Positions 16,424 to 24,535 of a stretch of DNA of 64,000 nucleotides are shown piece by piece. The position numbers and the translations under genes were made by a program. How positions within the stretch are numbered: position 1 is the stretch's first letter; each line of letters opens with the position of its first letter. Source of the stretch: Formosa sp030427735. GTDB taxonomy: Bacteria; Bacteroidota; Bacteroidia; Flavobacteriales; Flavobacteriaceae. The notes beneath the pieces were generated by a model, which did no database searches, was not told where the DNA came from, and saw only the letters and a program-made list of their open reading frames with translations. The stretch covers positions 2,914,001 through 2,978,000 of the forward strand of contig NZ_CP195158.1 of the NCBI RefSeq assembly GCF_051200825.1, given 5' to 3'.

Positions 16424-17971
16424 ATGACTATAAAAGCCACAATAAAAATTTGGTGCATTGCTGTAATTGTTACTTTATATTCATGCAGTAGCACCAAAGA
16501 ATCGTCCAAACAAGAACATCTTCCAGTATCCTTTTCGGTTAACTTAATGGATCGATCTAACGATACTTATAAGGTTACTGTTATCCCTCCAAAATTAGAT
16601 ACTAACAACAATATTTTTCAGTTTGCTTCAACAGCACCTGGCACCTACCAAGTTATGGATATTGGCCGATATGTTAGCAATTTTAAAGCGCTAGACAAAG
16701 ACGGTAACGAAATTGCAACAGAACAAATTTCAACAAACCAATTTCATTTAGGTCACCCCGAAAACATTGTTAAAATCACTTACAATATCGCCGAAACTTG
16801 GGATACTCCTGTTAGCAAAGACAATATTTATTTAATGTGTGGCACCTCTATAGAAAACGACCACACGCTTATAAATGGCCAAGCTGTTTTTGGCTATTTT
16901 AAAGGCATGCAAAACACCCCAATTTCCATTCGGTTAGACTATCCTGAACAATGGCAAATTGGTACTGCTTTAACAAAAACCGCAGACCATACTTATTATG
17001 CCGAAGATTACGATATGGTTGTAGACTCGCCTATTTTATTAGGCAACCTTACAACGGCTTCGGTTAATGTTCAAGGTACCAATGTCGATATTTATACTTA
17101 CTCTAAAACAGGCCTTATTGCTTCTGAACAAATTTTAGAATCCATGAAAAACATGCTGCTTTCGGCTAGCGGATTTCTTAATGGTCTACCTGTAAAAAAC
17201 TACACGTTTTTATTTCATTTTGAAGACAAAACCAATGGTGCATGGGAGCACTCTTACAGTTCGGAATACATTTATAAAGAAGATGATTGGTCTAAATTAG
17301 AACCTCAAATATTAGACGTTGCAGCGCATGAATTTTTTCATGTTGTAACACCGCTAAACATTCACAGCGAAATAGTAGATCAATTTAATTTCGTATCGCC
17401 AGTAGCTTCAAGACATTTATGGCTGTACGAAGGCACTACAGAATGGGCTGCACACATGATGCTGTTTCGCTCTGGTCAAAAATCAATCACAGATTACTTT
17501 AAGACTTTAGAAAAAAAGATTACCGTAAGCACTAAATATTACAATCCAGATTTAAGTTTAGTAGATTTATCATTAACCTCGTATAGTCCAGAAGGCCAAA
17601 AACAATACGGCAATATTTACATGAAGGGAGCTTTAGTAGCAGGGCTTTTAGACATTAAACTTTTGGAATTATCGGACGGAAAAACAGGCTATATAGATGT
17701 TAATAACAAGCTTGCCAAAGCATACGGGCCAAACACACCTTTTGATGATACTACTTTTTTCGAAACCTTTGTAAAAGCGACCTATCCAGAAATAGAATCT
17801 TTTTTAAACGAGTATATAAAATCCGCCAACCCGTTACCTATTAAAGCCTATTATGCCAAAATAGGTATAGACTACAACGAAGACAATAATACGTTTTCTG
17901 TTATGGAACAACCAACAGCGCAACAATTAAAATTAAGAACAAAATGGATGCAACCCATTAGTATAAACTAA
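16424..17971 (+). CDS. M61-family glycyl aminopeptidase-like lipoprotein
   Basis: 515 residues starting with a lipoprotein signal (lipobox LYSC, Cys about residue 21). The zinc motif HEFFH is at 302-306, with a Glu downstream in LWLYEGTTEW, as in M61 peptidases. Many M61 proteins carry a C-terminal PDZ domain; here the chain stops soon after the catalytic region with no PDZ signature (ending QPISIN). Likely a membrane-anchored periplasmic or surface peptidase. Confidence 0.85.
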   Translation: MTIKATIKIWCIAVIVTLYSCSSTKESSKQEHLPVSFSVNLMDRSNDTYKVTVIPPKLDTNNNIFQFASTAPGTYQVMDIGRYVSNFKALDKDGNEIATEQISTNQFHLGHPENIVKITYNIAETWDTPVSKDNIYLMCGTSIENDHTLINGQAVFGYFKGMQNTPISIRLDYPEQWQIGTALTKTADHTYYAEDYDMVVDSPILLGNLTTASVNVQGTNVDIYTYSKTGLIASEQILESMKNMLLSASGFLNGLPVKNYTFLFHFEDKTNGAWEHSYSSEYIYKEDDWSKLEPQILDVAAHEFFHVVTPLNIHSEIVDQFNFVSPVASRHLWLYEGTTEWAAHMMLFRSGQKSITDYFKTLEKKITVSTKYYNPDLSLVDLSLTSYSPEGQKQYGNIYMKGALVAGLLDIKLLELSDGKTGYIDVNNKLAKAYGPNTPFDDTTFFETFVKATYPEIESFLNEYIKSANPLPIKAYYAKIGIDYNEDNNTFSVMEQPTAQQLKLRTKWMQPISIN

Positions 17972-17976
17972 TTACC

Positions 17977-18537
17977 ATGAAAGCCTTTGCATTATTTTTA
18001 AGCTTCAGTTTGTGTATTACTGCCTTTGGTTATTCTCAAAAAAAAGGCGAAGAGGTAAAAATACAAGCTACAGATTACACCCCTTTGGTTAAATCATTAG
18101 AGTCTACCATTGGCACGCTGTATTTGGTGATTTCTGGCGATAAAAAAGAAAAGCGCGATTGGGATTTATTTTACTTTTTGTTTGCTCCAGAAGCACAGCT
18201 TATTACTACAGGAGTCAACTTCGAAAATAAAATGCAGGCCAAATACATGACGCCTAAAGATTATGTAAAAGCTTCAAAAAATTGGATGTTGAAAAACGGA
18301 TTTCACGAACGCGAAATTCACCGTATCGTTCATAATTACGGTGCCATCACTCAAGTGTTCAGCACTTTTGAAGCCTACCATTCTACAAAAGATAAATCGC
18401 CTTTTTCTAAAGGCATCAATAGCATTCAGCTTATGAATGATGGTAACCGTTGGTGGATTTTAAATTTAGCTTGGACTAACGAATCGCCAGAAAACCCTAT
18501 TCCAGAGGAATACTTACCACAAGACGACGATTTTTAG
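17977..18537 (+). CDS. Exported NTF2-like protein
   Basis: 186 residues with a signal peptide (about 1-20, ITAFGYSQ). The body suits the SnoaL/NTF2-like cone: WDLFYFLFAPEAQL, then IHRIVHNYGAITQVFSTFEAYH and a final strand GNRWWILNLAWTNE. Such proteins bind small ligands or act as hydrolases or isomerases; no catalytic residues can be assigned. Five bases after the M61 gene, so probably cotranscribed; it overlaps convergent pcm by four bases. Confidence 0.65.
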   Translation: MKAFALFLSFSLCITAFGYSQKKGEEVKIQATDYTPLVKSLESTIGTLYLVISGDKKEKRDWDLFYFLFAPEAQLITTGVNFENKMQAKYMTPKDYVKASKNWMLKNGFHEREIHRIVHNYGAITQVFSTFEAYHSTKDKSPFSKGINSIQLMNDGNRWWILNLAWTNESPENPIPEEYLPQDDDF

Positions 18538-19175
18538 TTCTTATCTTCTAACAAAGGTACAAATCTGAATTCTCCAAACTCGTGCTTCTCGAAGGCTTTC
18601 GGGCCTTTTCGCACAAAAAGGGTCATGACTTGTACATCATCGCCAACAGGGATAACCAATCGCCCACCAATTTTTAACTGACTCAATAATGGTGTTGGCA
18701 CATATGGCGCTCCCGCCGTTACAATAATACCGTCGAATGGTGCTTCTTCAGGCATTCCCTTATAGCCATCGCCAAAAATTAATTTTCTTGGTCTGTAACC
18801 TAACTTAGGAAGAAACTTACTGGTTTTTTTAAACAATTCCTGTTGTCGTTCTATGCTGTAAACCTTAGCACCTAACTCGCACAACACCGCAGTTTGATAC
18901 CCACTACCCGTACCTATTTCCAGAATTTTCGCTTCGGGAGCTAGCTTTAACAATTCGGTTTGAAAAGCTACTGTATAAGGTTGGGAAATAGTCTGATCGG
19001 CAGCAATAGGAAACGCTTTATCTTGATAAGCATGATCTAAAAAACTAGAATCCATAAACAAATGTCTAGGAATATGCCCTATAGTTTTTAAAACCGCAGG
19101 ATCAGAAATTCCTTTGCTTTTAATTGTGTTTACCAATTGCTGGCGCATTCCTTGATGTTTAAAAGTATCTTTCAA
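18534..19175 (-). CDS. pcm: Protein-L-isoaspartate O-methyltransferase
   Basis: 213 residues. The SAM motif ILEIGTGSGYQTAVLCELG is near residues 85-103, preceded by the family block DQTISQPYTVA, and post-motif VYSIERQ; GGRLVIPVG is near the C-terminus. It methylates L-isoaspartyl residues to start repair of damaged proteins. Its 3' end overlaps the exported NTF2-like gene. Confidence 0.93.
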   Translation of the reverse strand: MKDTFKHQGMRQQLVNTIKSKGISDPAVLKTIGHIPRHLFMDSSFLDHAYQDKAFPIAADQTISQPYTVAFQTELLKLAPEAKILEIGTGSGYQTAVLCELGAKVYSIERQQELFKKTSKFLPKLGYRPRKLIFGDGYKGMPEEAPFDGIIVTAGAPYVPTPLLSQLKIGGRLVIPVGDDVQVMTLFVRKGPKAFEKHEFGEFRFVPLLEDKN

Positions 19176-19218
19176 AAGGCAAGTGTATTTGTAGGTTTTA
19201 TAGAATATGTTAGTGCTG

Positions 19219-19226
19219 CAAAAGTA
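19219..19226 (-). promoter_or_regulatory. -7 box of pcm
   Basis: TACTTTTG on the minus strand (TAnnTTTG), 44 bases upstream of the pcm ATG. Confidence 0.4.
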
Positions 19227-19273
19227 AATCTTTTTTTAAATTTTAATTGGCATTTAAAACACAGAAAAAATCT

Positions 19274-19281
19274 TATTTTTG
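19274..19281 (+). promoter_or_regulatory. -7 box of the Gfo/Idh gene
   Basis: TATTTTTG, 17 bases before ATG 19299. This box helps fix that start over an upstream TTG-type ORF extension that would run through the pcm promoter. Confidence 0.5.
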
Positions 19282-19298
19282 TTAAAAACCCTATTACA

Positions 19299-20258
19299 AT
19301 GTTAAAAGCTGCTGTTCTTGGTGCTGGCCACCTAGGAAAAATTCATTTAAGACTTTTAAAACAATCTAATGAATACGAACTTGTCGGATTCCACGATGCC
19401 GACCCTGCCAATGCCAAAAAAGTTGAAGCTGAATTTGGATATACATTTTATTCAGATTTAGACGAATTGATAGACGCTGTAGATGTTGTAGACATTGTAA
19501 CCCCAACCCTATCGCACTACGAATGTGCTAAAAAAGCCATTGCCAAAGGCAAACATATTTTTATAGAAAAACCCATAACCAATACCGTCGAAGAAGCCGA
19601 AGCCTTGCGCACTTTAGTTGCCGAATACGGCGTAAAAGGCCAAGTAGGTCATGTAGAACGTTTTAATCCTGCCTTTAATGCCGTAAAAGATCTTTTGCAC
19701 AACCCTATGTTTATAGAATGTCATCGTCTTGCAGAATTTAATCCCAGAGGCACAGACGTTCCTGTGGTGTTAGATTTAATGATTCACGATATAGATATTA
19801 TTTTAAGCGTTGTACAATCTAAAGTTAAACACATTAGTGCCAGTGGTGTATCTGTAATTAGCGACACACCAGATATTGCCAACGCCAGAATTGAGTTTGT
19901 AAATGGTTGTGTGGCCAATCTTACCGCTAGCAGAATTTCTTTAAAAAACATGCGCAAAACAAGATTCTTTCAAAAAGACGCTTACATTTCGGTAGATTTC
20001 TTAGAAAAAAAATGTGAAGTTGTTAAAATGAAAGACGCACCTAAAACACCAGGCGATTTCGACATGATTTTACAAAATGCAGAAGGCGTTAAAAAACAAA
20101 TTTATTTTGCCAATCCACAAATTGAAAATAATAATGCCATTTTAGACGAACTGGAATCGTTTGCCAATGCCATTAACACCAATACAAAACCTGTTGTAAC
20201 ATTACACGATGGCACAGAAGCCTTGCGCGTAGCGAATATGATTATAACACAATTTTAA
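19299..20258 (+). CDS. Gfo/Idh/MocA-family oxidoreductase
   Basis: 320 residues from ATG 19299; the frame extends upstream to 19137 but those residues lack family character. The NAD(P) fold GAGHLGKIHL is at the N-terminus, EKP in FIEKPITNT marks the family, and the C-terminal sheet domain contains DLMIHDIDIILS with the catalytic-type His. These enzymes reduce or oxidise sugar-like substrates; the substrate is unknown. It is followed by a hydroxyacyl-CoA dehydrogenase. Confidence 0.88.
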   Translation: MLKAAVLGAGHLGKIHLRLLKQSNEYELVGFHDADPANAKKVEAEFGYTFYSDLDELIDAVDVVDIVTPTLSHYECAKKAIAKGKHIFIEKPITNTVEEAEALRTLVAEYGVKGQVGHVERFNPAFNAVKDLLHNPMFIECHRLAEFNPRGTDVPVVLDLMIHDIDIILSVVQSKVKHISASGVSVISDTPDIANARIEFVNGCVANLTASRISLKNMRKTRFFQKDAYISVDFLEKKCEVVKMKDAPKTPGDFDMILQNAEGVKKQIYFANPQIENNNAILDELESFANAINTNTKPVVTLHDGTEALRVANMIITQF

Positions 20259-20333
20259 AAACACAAAACAAACATACTAATTTAAAGCATTTTCCCGTGT
20301 TGCTTAACACAAATGCGTTTACAAACTTTAACC

Positions 20334-21224
20334 ATGAAAAATATTGCAGTTATAGGTGCTGGCACTATGGGTAATGGTATCGCCCATACATTTGCACAAA
20401 GCGGATTTAATGTTCTGTTGATTGATTTAAACGAAAAAGCCTTAGAACAAGGACTTGCCACCATAACAAAAAATCTGGACCGTATGCTTAGTAAAGCGGT
20501 TATTTCGGAAGCCGAAAAAACGCAAACCCTTAACAACATTACAACCTTCACCAATCTTTCCGAAGGTGTAAAAACAGCCGATCTTGTAGTTGAAGCCGCT
20601 ACCGAAAACAGCAATTTAAAACTAAGCATCTTTAAACAACTAGACGATTGTTGCCCAAAACACACCATATTAGCTACCAATACGTCATCTATTTCCATAA
20701 CCCAAATTGCTGCCGCCACAAGCAGACCAGATAAGGTTATTGGTATGCATTTTATGAATCCGGTGCCTATTATGAAACTGGTAGAAATTATTCGTGGCTA
20801 CAACACCAGCGATCAGGTTACTAAAACCATAATGGAACTTTCCAAAACTCTAGACAAGATTCCAGTAGAAGTAAATGATTACCCTGGGTTTGTAGCCAAT
20901 AGAATTTTAATGCCCATGCTTAACGAATCTATAGAAACATTATACAATGGCGTTGCCGGTGTTACCGAAATAGATACCGTAATGAAACTTGGTATGGCTC
21001 ACCCCATGGGACCGTTACAATTGGCCGATTTTATTGGTCTAGATGTATGCCTTTCTATTTTAAATGTAATGTACGACGGATTTAAAAACCCAAAATATGC
21101 CCCTTGCCCTTTACTTGTAAATATGGTGCATGCAGGCAAATTAGGTGTAAAATCTGGAGAAGGTTTTTACGATTATTCGCAAAGCAAAAAGGCTGAAACC
21201 GTTGCCCAGCAGTTTTTAAAATAA
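20334..21224 (+). CDS. 3-hydroxybutyryl-CoA / 3-hydroxyacyl-CoA dehydrogenase
   Basis: 296 residues from ATG 20334, chosen because MKNIAVIGAGTMG starts the NAD fold; an earlier ATG adds seven unusual residues. GAGTMGNGIAHTFAQSG is the NAD motif. The catalytic His is in GMHFMNPVPIMKLVEI and the Asn in NRILMPMLNE, as in 3-hydroxyacyl-CoA dehydrogenases. It interconverts 3-hydroxyacyl-CoA and 3-oxoacyl-CoA in fatty-acid or butyrate metabolism. It is nine bases before the DUF1015 gene. Confidence 0.92.
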   Translation: MKNIAVIGAGTMGNGIAHTFAQSGFNVLLIDLNEKALEQGLATITKNLDRMLSKAVISEAEKTQTLNNITTFTNLSEGVKTADLVVEAATENSNLKLSIFKQLDDCCPKHTILATNTSSISITQIAAATSRPDKVIGMHFMNPVPIMKLVEIIRGYNTSDQVTKTIMELSKTLDKIPVEVNDYPGFVANRILMPMLNESIETLYNGVAGVTEIDTVMKLGMAHPMGPLQLADFIGLDVCLSILNVMYDGFKNPKYAPCPLLVNMVHAGKLGVKSGEGFYDYSQSKKAETVAQQFLK

Positions 21225-21232
21225 CAGGTAAC

Positions 21233-22471
21233 ATGGCTAACATAATTCCTTTTAAAGCAGTAAGGCCAACGCGCGATAAAGTAAGTCTAGTCGCTTCGCG
21301 CGCTTACGACGCCTACACTGCCGAGCAAAGGGACGCCAGGTTAAATACCAATCCGTATTCATTCTTACACATTATAAATCCTGGATATAAATTTCACAAA
21401 GAAATTTCTGGTAAGGCAAGATATGCACTCGTTAAAAACAGATATTTAGAGTTTAAGGAAGAACATATTTTTGTTCAAGACCAAACACCAAGTTATTATG
21501 TATATTGTATTGTAGATAGAGATGGGCAAGAATGTAACGGTATAATTGCAGCAGCAAGTGCAGAAGATTATCAGAACAACATTATAAAAAAGCACGAAAG
21601 CACTCTAGCGTTTCGCGAGATTATTTTTAAAGATTACCTAAAAGCGGTACGATTTAATGCCGAACCTGTTTTACTAACATATCCAGACAACCCAAAGCTT
21701 AAAGAGATTATAACTCAGGTAAAACAAGACCGTGCAGATTTTGAATTTACTACAACTACTAAAGACACACATTACCTTTGGCCAGTAAACAATGCTGTAA
21801 TCTGCAATACAATACAAGCTATTTTTAAAGCTATACCTAGTGTGTACATTGCAGATGGTCACCACCGCTGCGCATCGTCTTACATGTTATATTTAGAAGA
21901 AAAATCGAAAAATAACAATCACACTGGAACTGAAAACTACAATTTTTTCATGACTTATCTGATTCCTGAATCAGACTTAAGAGTTTACGAATTTAACCGA
22001 TTAGTTTCAGACTTAAACGGACTTAATCCTGAATCGTTTTTAATTCAATTAGATACCTATTTCAGAATAGAAAACAGAGGAAACACGCCTTACAAACCTA
22101 GTAAACCTCATCATTTTAGCATGTACTTAAATGGCGATTTTTACTCGTTATATTTAAGAAAAACGGCCTATACATTTAAAACCGCATTAGACCAATTAGA
22201 TGCTTACATTCTTTACAAAACCATTTTAAAACCCATTTTGGGTATTTCAAATTTACGCCAAGACAAACGCATAACATACAGTACCGGTAAAAACGGATTT
22301 TTAGATATAAAAAGCAAAGTAGACACCGGTGATTATAAAGTAGGTTTTAGTATGTTAGCAGCAACAACAAACCAAATAAAACAAATTGCAGACGAAGGCT
22401 TACAAATGCCACCAAAAAGCACGTATATAGAACCTAAACTAAGAAGTGGTATTACCATTTTTGAATTTTAA
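21233..22471 (+). CDS. DUF1015 family protein
   Basis: 412 residues. The block FKAVRPTRDKVSLVASRAYD at the start, NPYSFLHIINP, and the central YIADGHHRCASS are the hallmarks of DUF1015, which has distant similarity to ParB-like and HPr-kinase-like proteins. The invariant GHHR suggests a nucleotide or phosphate site. The function is not established; a role near serine/PLP metabolism has been suggested from gene neighbours. Here it lies just before a PLP-binding YggS gene. Confidence 0.88.
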   Translation: MANIIPFKAVRPTRDKVSLVASRAYDAYTAEQRDARLNTNPYSFLHIINPGYKFHKEISGKARYALVKNRYLEFKEEHIFVQDQTPSYYVYCIVDRDGQECNGIIAAASAEDYQNNIIKKHESTLAFREIIFKDYLKAVRFNAEPVLLTYPDNPKLKEIITQVKQDRADFEFTTTTKDTHYLWPVNNAVICNTIQAIFKAIPSVYIADGHHRCASSYMLYLEEKSKNNNHTGTENYNFFMTYLIPESDLRVYEFNRLVSDLNGLNPESFLIQLDTYFRIENRGNTPYKPSKPHHFSMYLNGDFYSLYLRKTAYTFKTALDQLDAYILYKTILKPILGISNLRQDKRITYSTGKNGFLDIKSKVDTGDYKVGFSMLAATTNQIKQIADEGLQMPPKSTYIEPKLRSGITIFEF

Positions 22472-22480
22472 CACATTGCT

Positions 22481-23146
22481 ATGTCCATAAAAGAAAACTT
22501 ACAACATATCCAATCTACATTACCAGAACACGTTACTTTAGTTGCTGTTTCCAAAACCAAACCGGTAAGCGATATTCTTGAAGCCTACCAAGCTGGGCAG
22601 CGCATTTTTGGAGAAAATAAAATTCAGGAAATGGTCGAAAAACACGAACAATTGCCTAAAGATATTAAATGGCACATGATTGGCCACGTACAGCGAAACA
22701 AAGTAAAATACATGGCTGCTTTTGTAGATTTAATTCATGGCGTAGACAACGAAAAACTACTTCTGGAAATTAATAAACAGGCCAAAAAACACAACAGAAT
22801 TATTGGGTGTTTATTACAAATAAAAATTGCCGACGAAGACACTAAATTTGGTATGACCGAGCAAGAAGCCATACAAATACTTCAATCGGACACCTTTGCC
22901 AAATTACAAAACATTAACCTTTTGGGTGTTATGGGCATGGCCACATTTACCGAAAACGAATCGCAAATAAAAACCGAATTTTCGCAATTAAAAACTATTT
23001 TTAATACCTTAGGAGCTTTACCAGAAACAAACTCTCAGTTTAAAGTAATTTCTATGGGTATGAGCGGCGATTATGCTTTGGCAATACATTGCGGAAGCAC
23101 TATGGTACGCATTGGGAGCACTATTTTTGGAGCAAGAAATTATTAA
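22481..23146 (+). CDS. YggS-family PLP homeostasis protein
   Basis: 221 residues forming an alanine-racemase-like barrel. The PLP Lys is in VAVSKTKPVSDI (near residue 24), followed by FGENKIQEM and WHMIGHVQRNK, and the C-terminal phosphate-binding MGMSGDY. These proteins keep free PLP in balance and lack racemase activity. Only 16 bases separate it from the exonuclease gene. Confidence 0.93.
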   Translation: MSIKENLQHIQSTLPEHVTLVAVSKTKPVSDILEAYQAGQRIFGENKIQEMVEKHEQLPKDIKWHMIGHVQRNKVKYMAAFVDLIHGVDNEKLLLEINKQAKKHNRIIGCLLQIKIADEDTKFGMTEQEAIQILQSDTFAKLQNINLLGVMGMATFTENESQIKTEFSQLKTIFNTLGALPETNSQFKVISMGMSGDYALAIHCGSTMVRIGSTIFGARNY

Positions 23147-23162
23147 TTTTTATTAGCCAATT

Positions 23163-24530
23163 ATTTACGCAATATTAGACATAGAAACCACTGGTGGTAA
23201 ATTTAATGAAGAAGGCATTACCGAAATTGCTATCTATAAATACGATGGCCATAAAGTAATAGACCAATTTATTACACTCGTAAACCCAGAGCGGGAAATT
23301 CAGCCTTTTGTTGTAAATCTAACAGGCATTAATAACAACATGCTTAAAAGTGCGCCTAAATTTTACGAGGTTGCAAAGCGCATAATAGAACTTACCGAAG
23401 ACTGCATAATTGTTGCCCATAATGCCGAATTTGACTACAGAATTCTAAGAACCGAATTTAAACGCTTAGGTTACGATTTTAAACGCAAAAGTCTTTGTAC
23501 GGTAGAATTAGCAAAAGACCTTATACCAAACCAGGCCTCCTACAGTCTAGGGAAATTAGTACGCTCGCTTGGCATTCCTGTTACAGACAGACACCGTGCT
23601 AATGGAGATGCCTTGGCTACAGTAAAACTTTTTAAATTATTACAAACCAAAGACTCGGCAAAACACATTATACAATCGTCTATAAAAGAAAGTTATAAAG
23701 CAAAAAAAATAGATTCGCGATTTATAGATATTGTAAACAACCTACCATCGGTTACCGGAGTGTATTATATGCATAATGCCGACGGGCAAATTATATATAT
23801 TGGTAAAAGCCGAAATATAAAGCGCAGGGTAAATCAGCATTTCACGGCTACAAATTCTAAATCTAAAAAACTACAATTACGGGTAGACTCTGTAACTTAT
23901 GAAGAAACAGGTAGCGAACTTGTAGCTTTACTTAAAGAAATAGAAGAAATTAAACGTGTTAAACCTATGTTTAACCGCTCTAGAAAACGCACCTTGTTTA
24001 CCCATGCATTATATGCATTTACAGACCAAAATGGGTATTTAAATTTAAAAATTGATGTTGCCGATGGGCGAAAACATCCTATTACAACATTTAGTAACCA
24101 CCAAAGTGCCAAACACTTTTTAGAACAAGCAGCAGAACAATACCAGTTATGTTTAAAATTAACTGGATTAGAAAAAACCGAAAACACCTGTTTCAACTAT
24201 AAAATAGACATCTGCCATGGCGCTTGTATTAGTCAAGAATCGCCTGAACTTTACAATCGACGTGTTCAAGAACTCATCGAAAAATTCAGTTATGCCCATC
24301 AAAACATGGTAATTATAGACCGTGGCAGAGATGTAGACGAACGCAGTGCCATTTATATTAAAGATGGTAGCTTTCAAGGCATCGGATTTTTCAACCTCAA
24401 CTATCAAATCAATAACATCAATGTCCTCGAATCCATAATCACGAAAATGGATAACAACAAAGACATACAACATGTTATTCAAAGTTATTTAAGAAAACAT
24501 AAACGATTAAAAATTATTAAACTAACGTAA
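23163..24530 (+). CDS. DEDDh exonuclease fused to a GIY-YIG nuclease domain
   Basis: With initiation at ATT 23163 the protein has 455 residues. Residues 1-170 are a DnaQ-like 3'-5' exonuclease with all acidic residues: D6 and E8 in LDIETTG, D91 in HNAEFDY, H144 and D149 in HRANGDA. A GIY-YIG domain starts near 199 (GVYYMHNADG then YIGKSRNIKRR), like UvrC/Cho. The first in-frame ATG (23340) would delete motif I, and no ATG, GTG or TTG lies between the TAG at 23154 and that motif. I therefore infer an ATT start. It is likely a repair nuclease; the fusion occurs in Bacteroidota. Confidence 0.8.
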   Translation: MYAILDIETTGGKFNEEGITEIAIYKYDGHKVIDQFITLVNPEREIQPFVVNLTGINNNMLKSAPKFYEVAKRIIELTEDCIIVAHNAEFDYRILRTEFKRLGYDFKRKSLCTVELAKDLIPNQASYSLGKLVRSLGIPVTDRHRANGDALATVKLFKLLQTKDSAKHIIQSSIKESYKAKKIDSRFIDIVNNLPSVTGVYYMHNADGQIIYIGKSRNIKRRVNQHFTATNSKSKKLQLRVDSVTYEETGSELVALLKEIEEIKRVKPMFNRSRKRTLFTHALYAFTDQNGYLNLKIDVADGRKHPITTFSNHQSAKHFLEQAAEQYQLCLKLTGLEKTENTCFNYKIDICHGACISQESPELYNRRVQELIEKFSYAHQNMVIIDRGRDVDERSAIYIKDGSFQGIGFFNLNYQINNINVLESIITKMDNNKDIQHVIQSYLRKHKRLKIIKLT

Positions 24531-24535
24531 ACCTT

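Noticed and set aside
19137..19298. Upstream extension of the Gfo/Idh frame
   Set aside because: It runs through the pcm promoter and -7 box; the family N-terminus starts at ATG 19299.
20282..20719. A 145-codon minus-strand frame
   Set aside because: Shadow of the 3-hydroxyacyl-CoA dehydrogenase gene; no promoter or recognisable domain.
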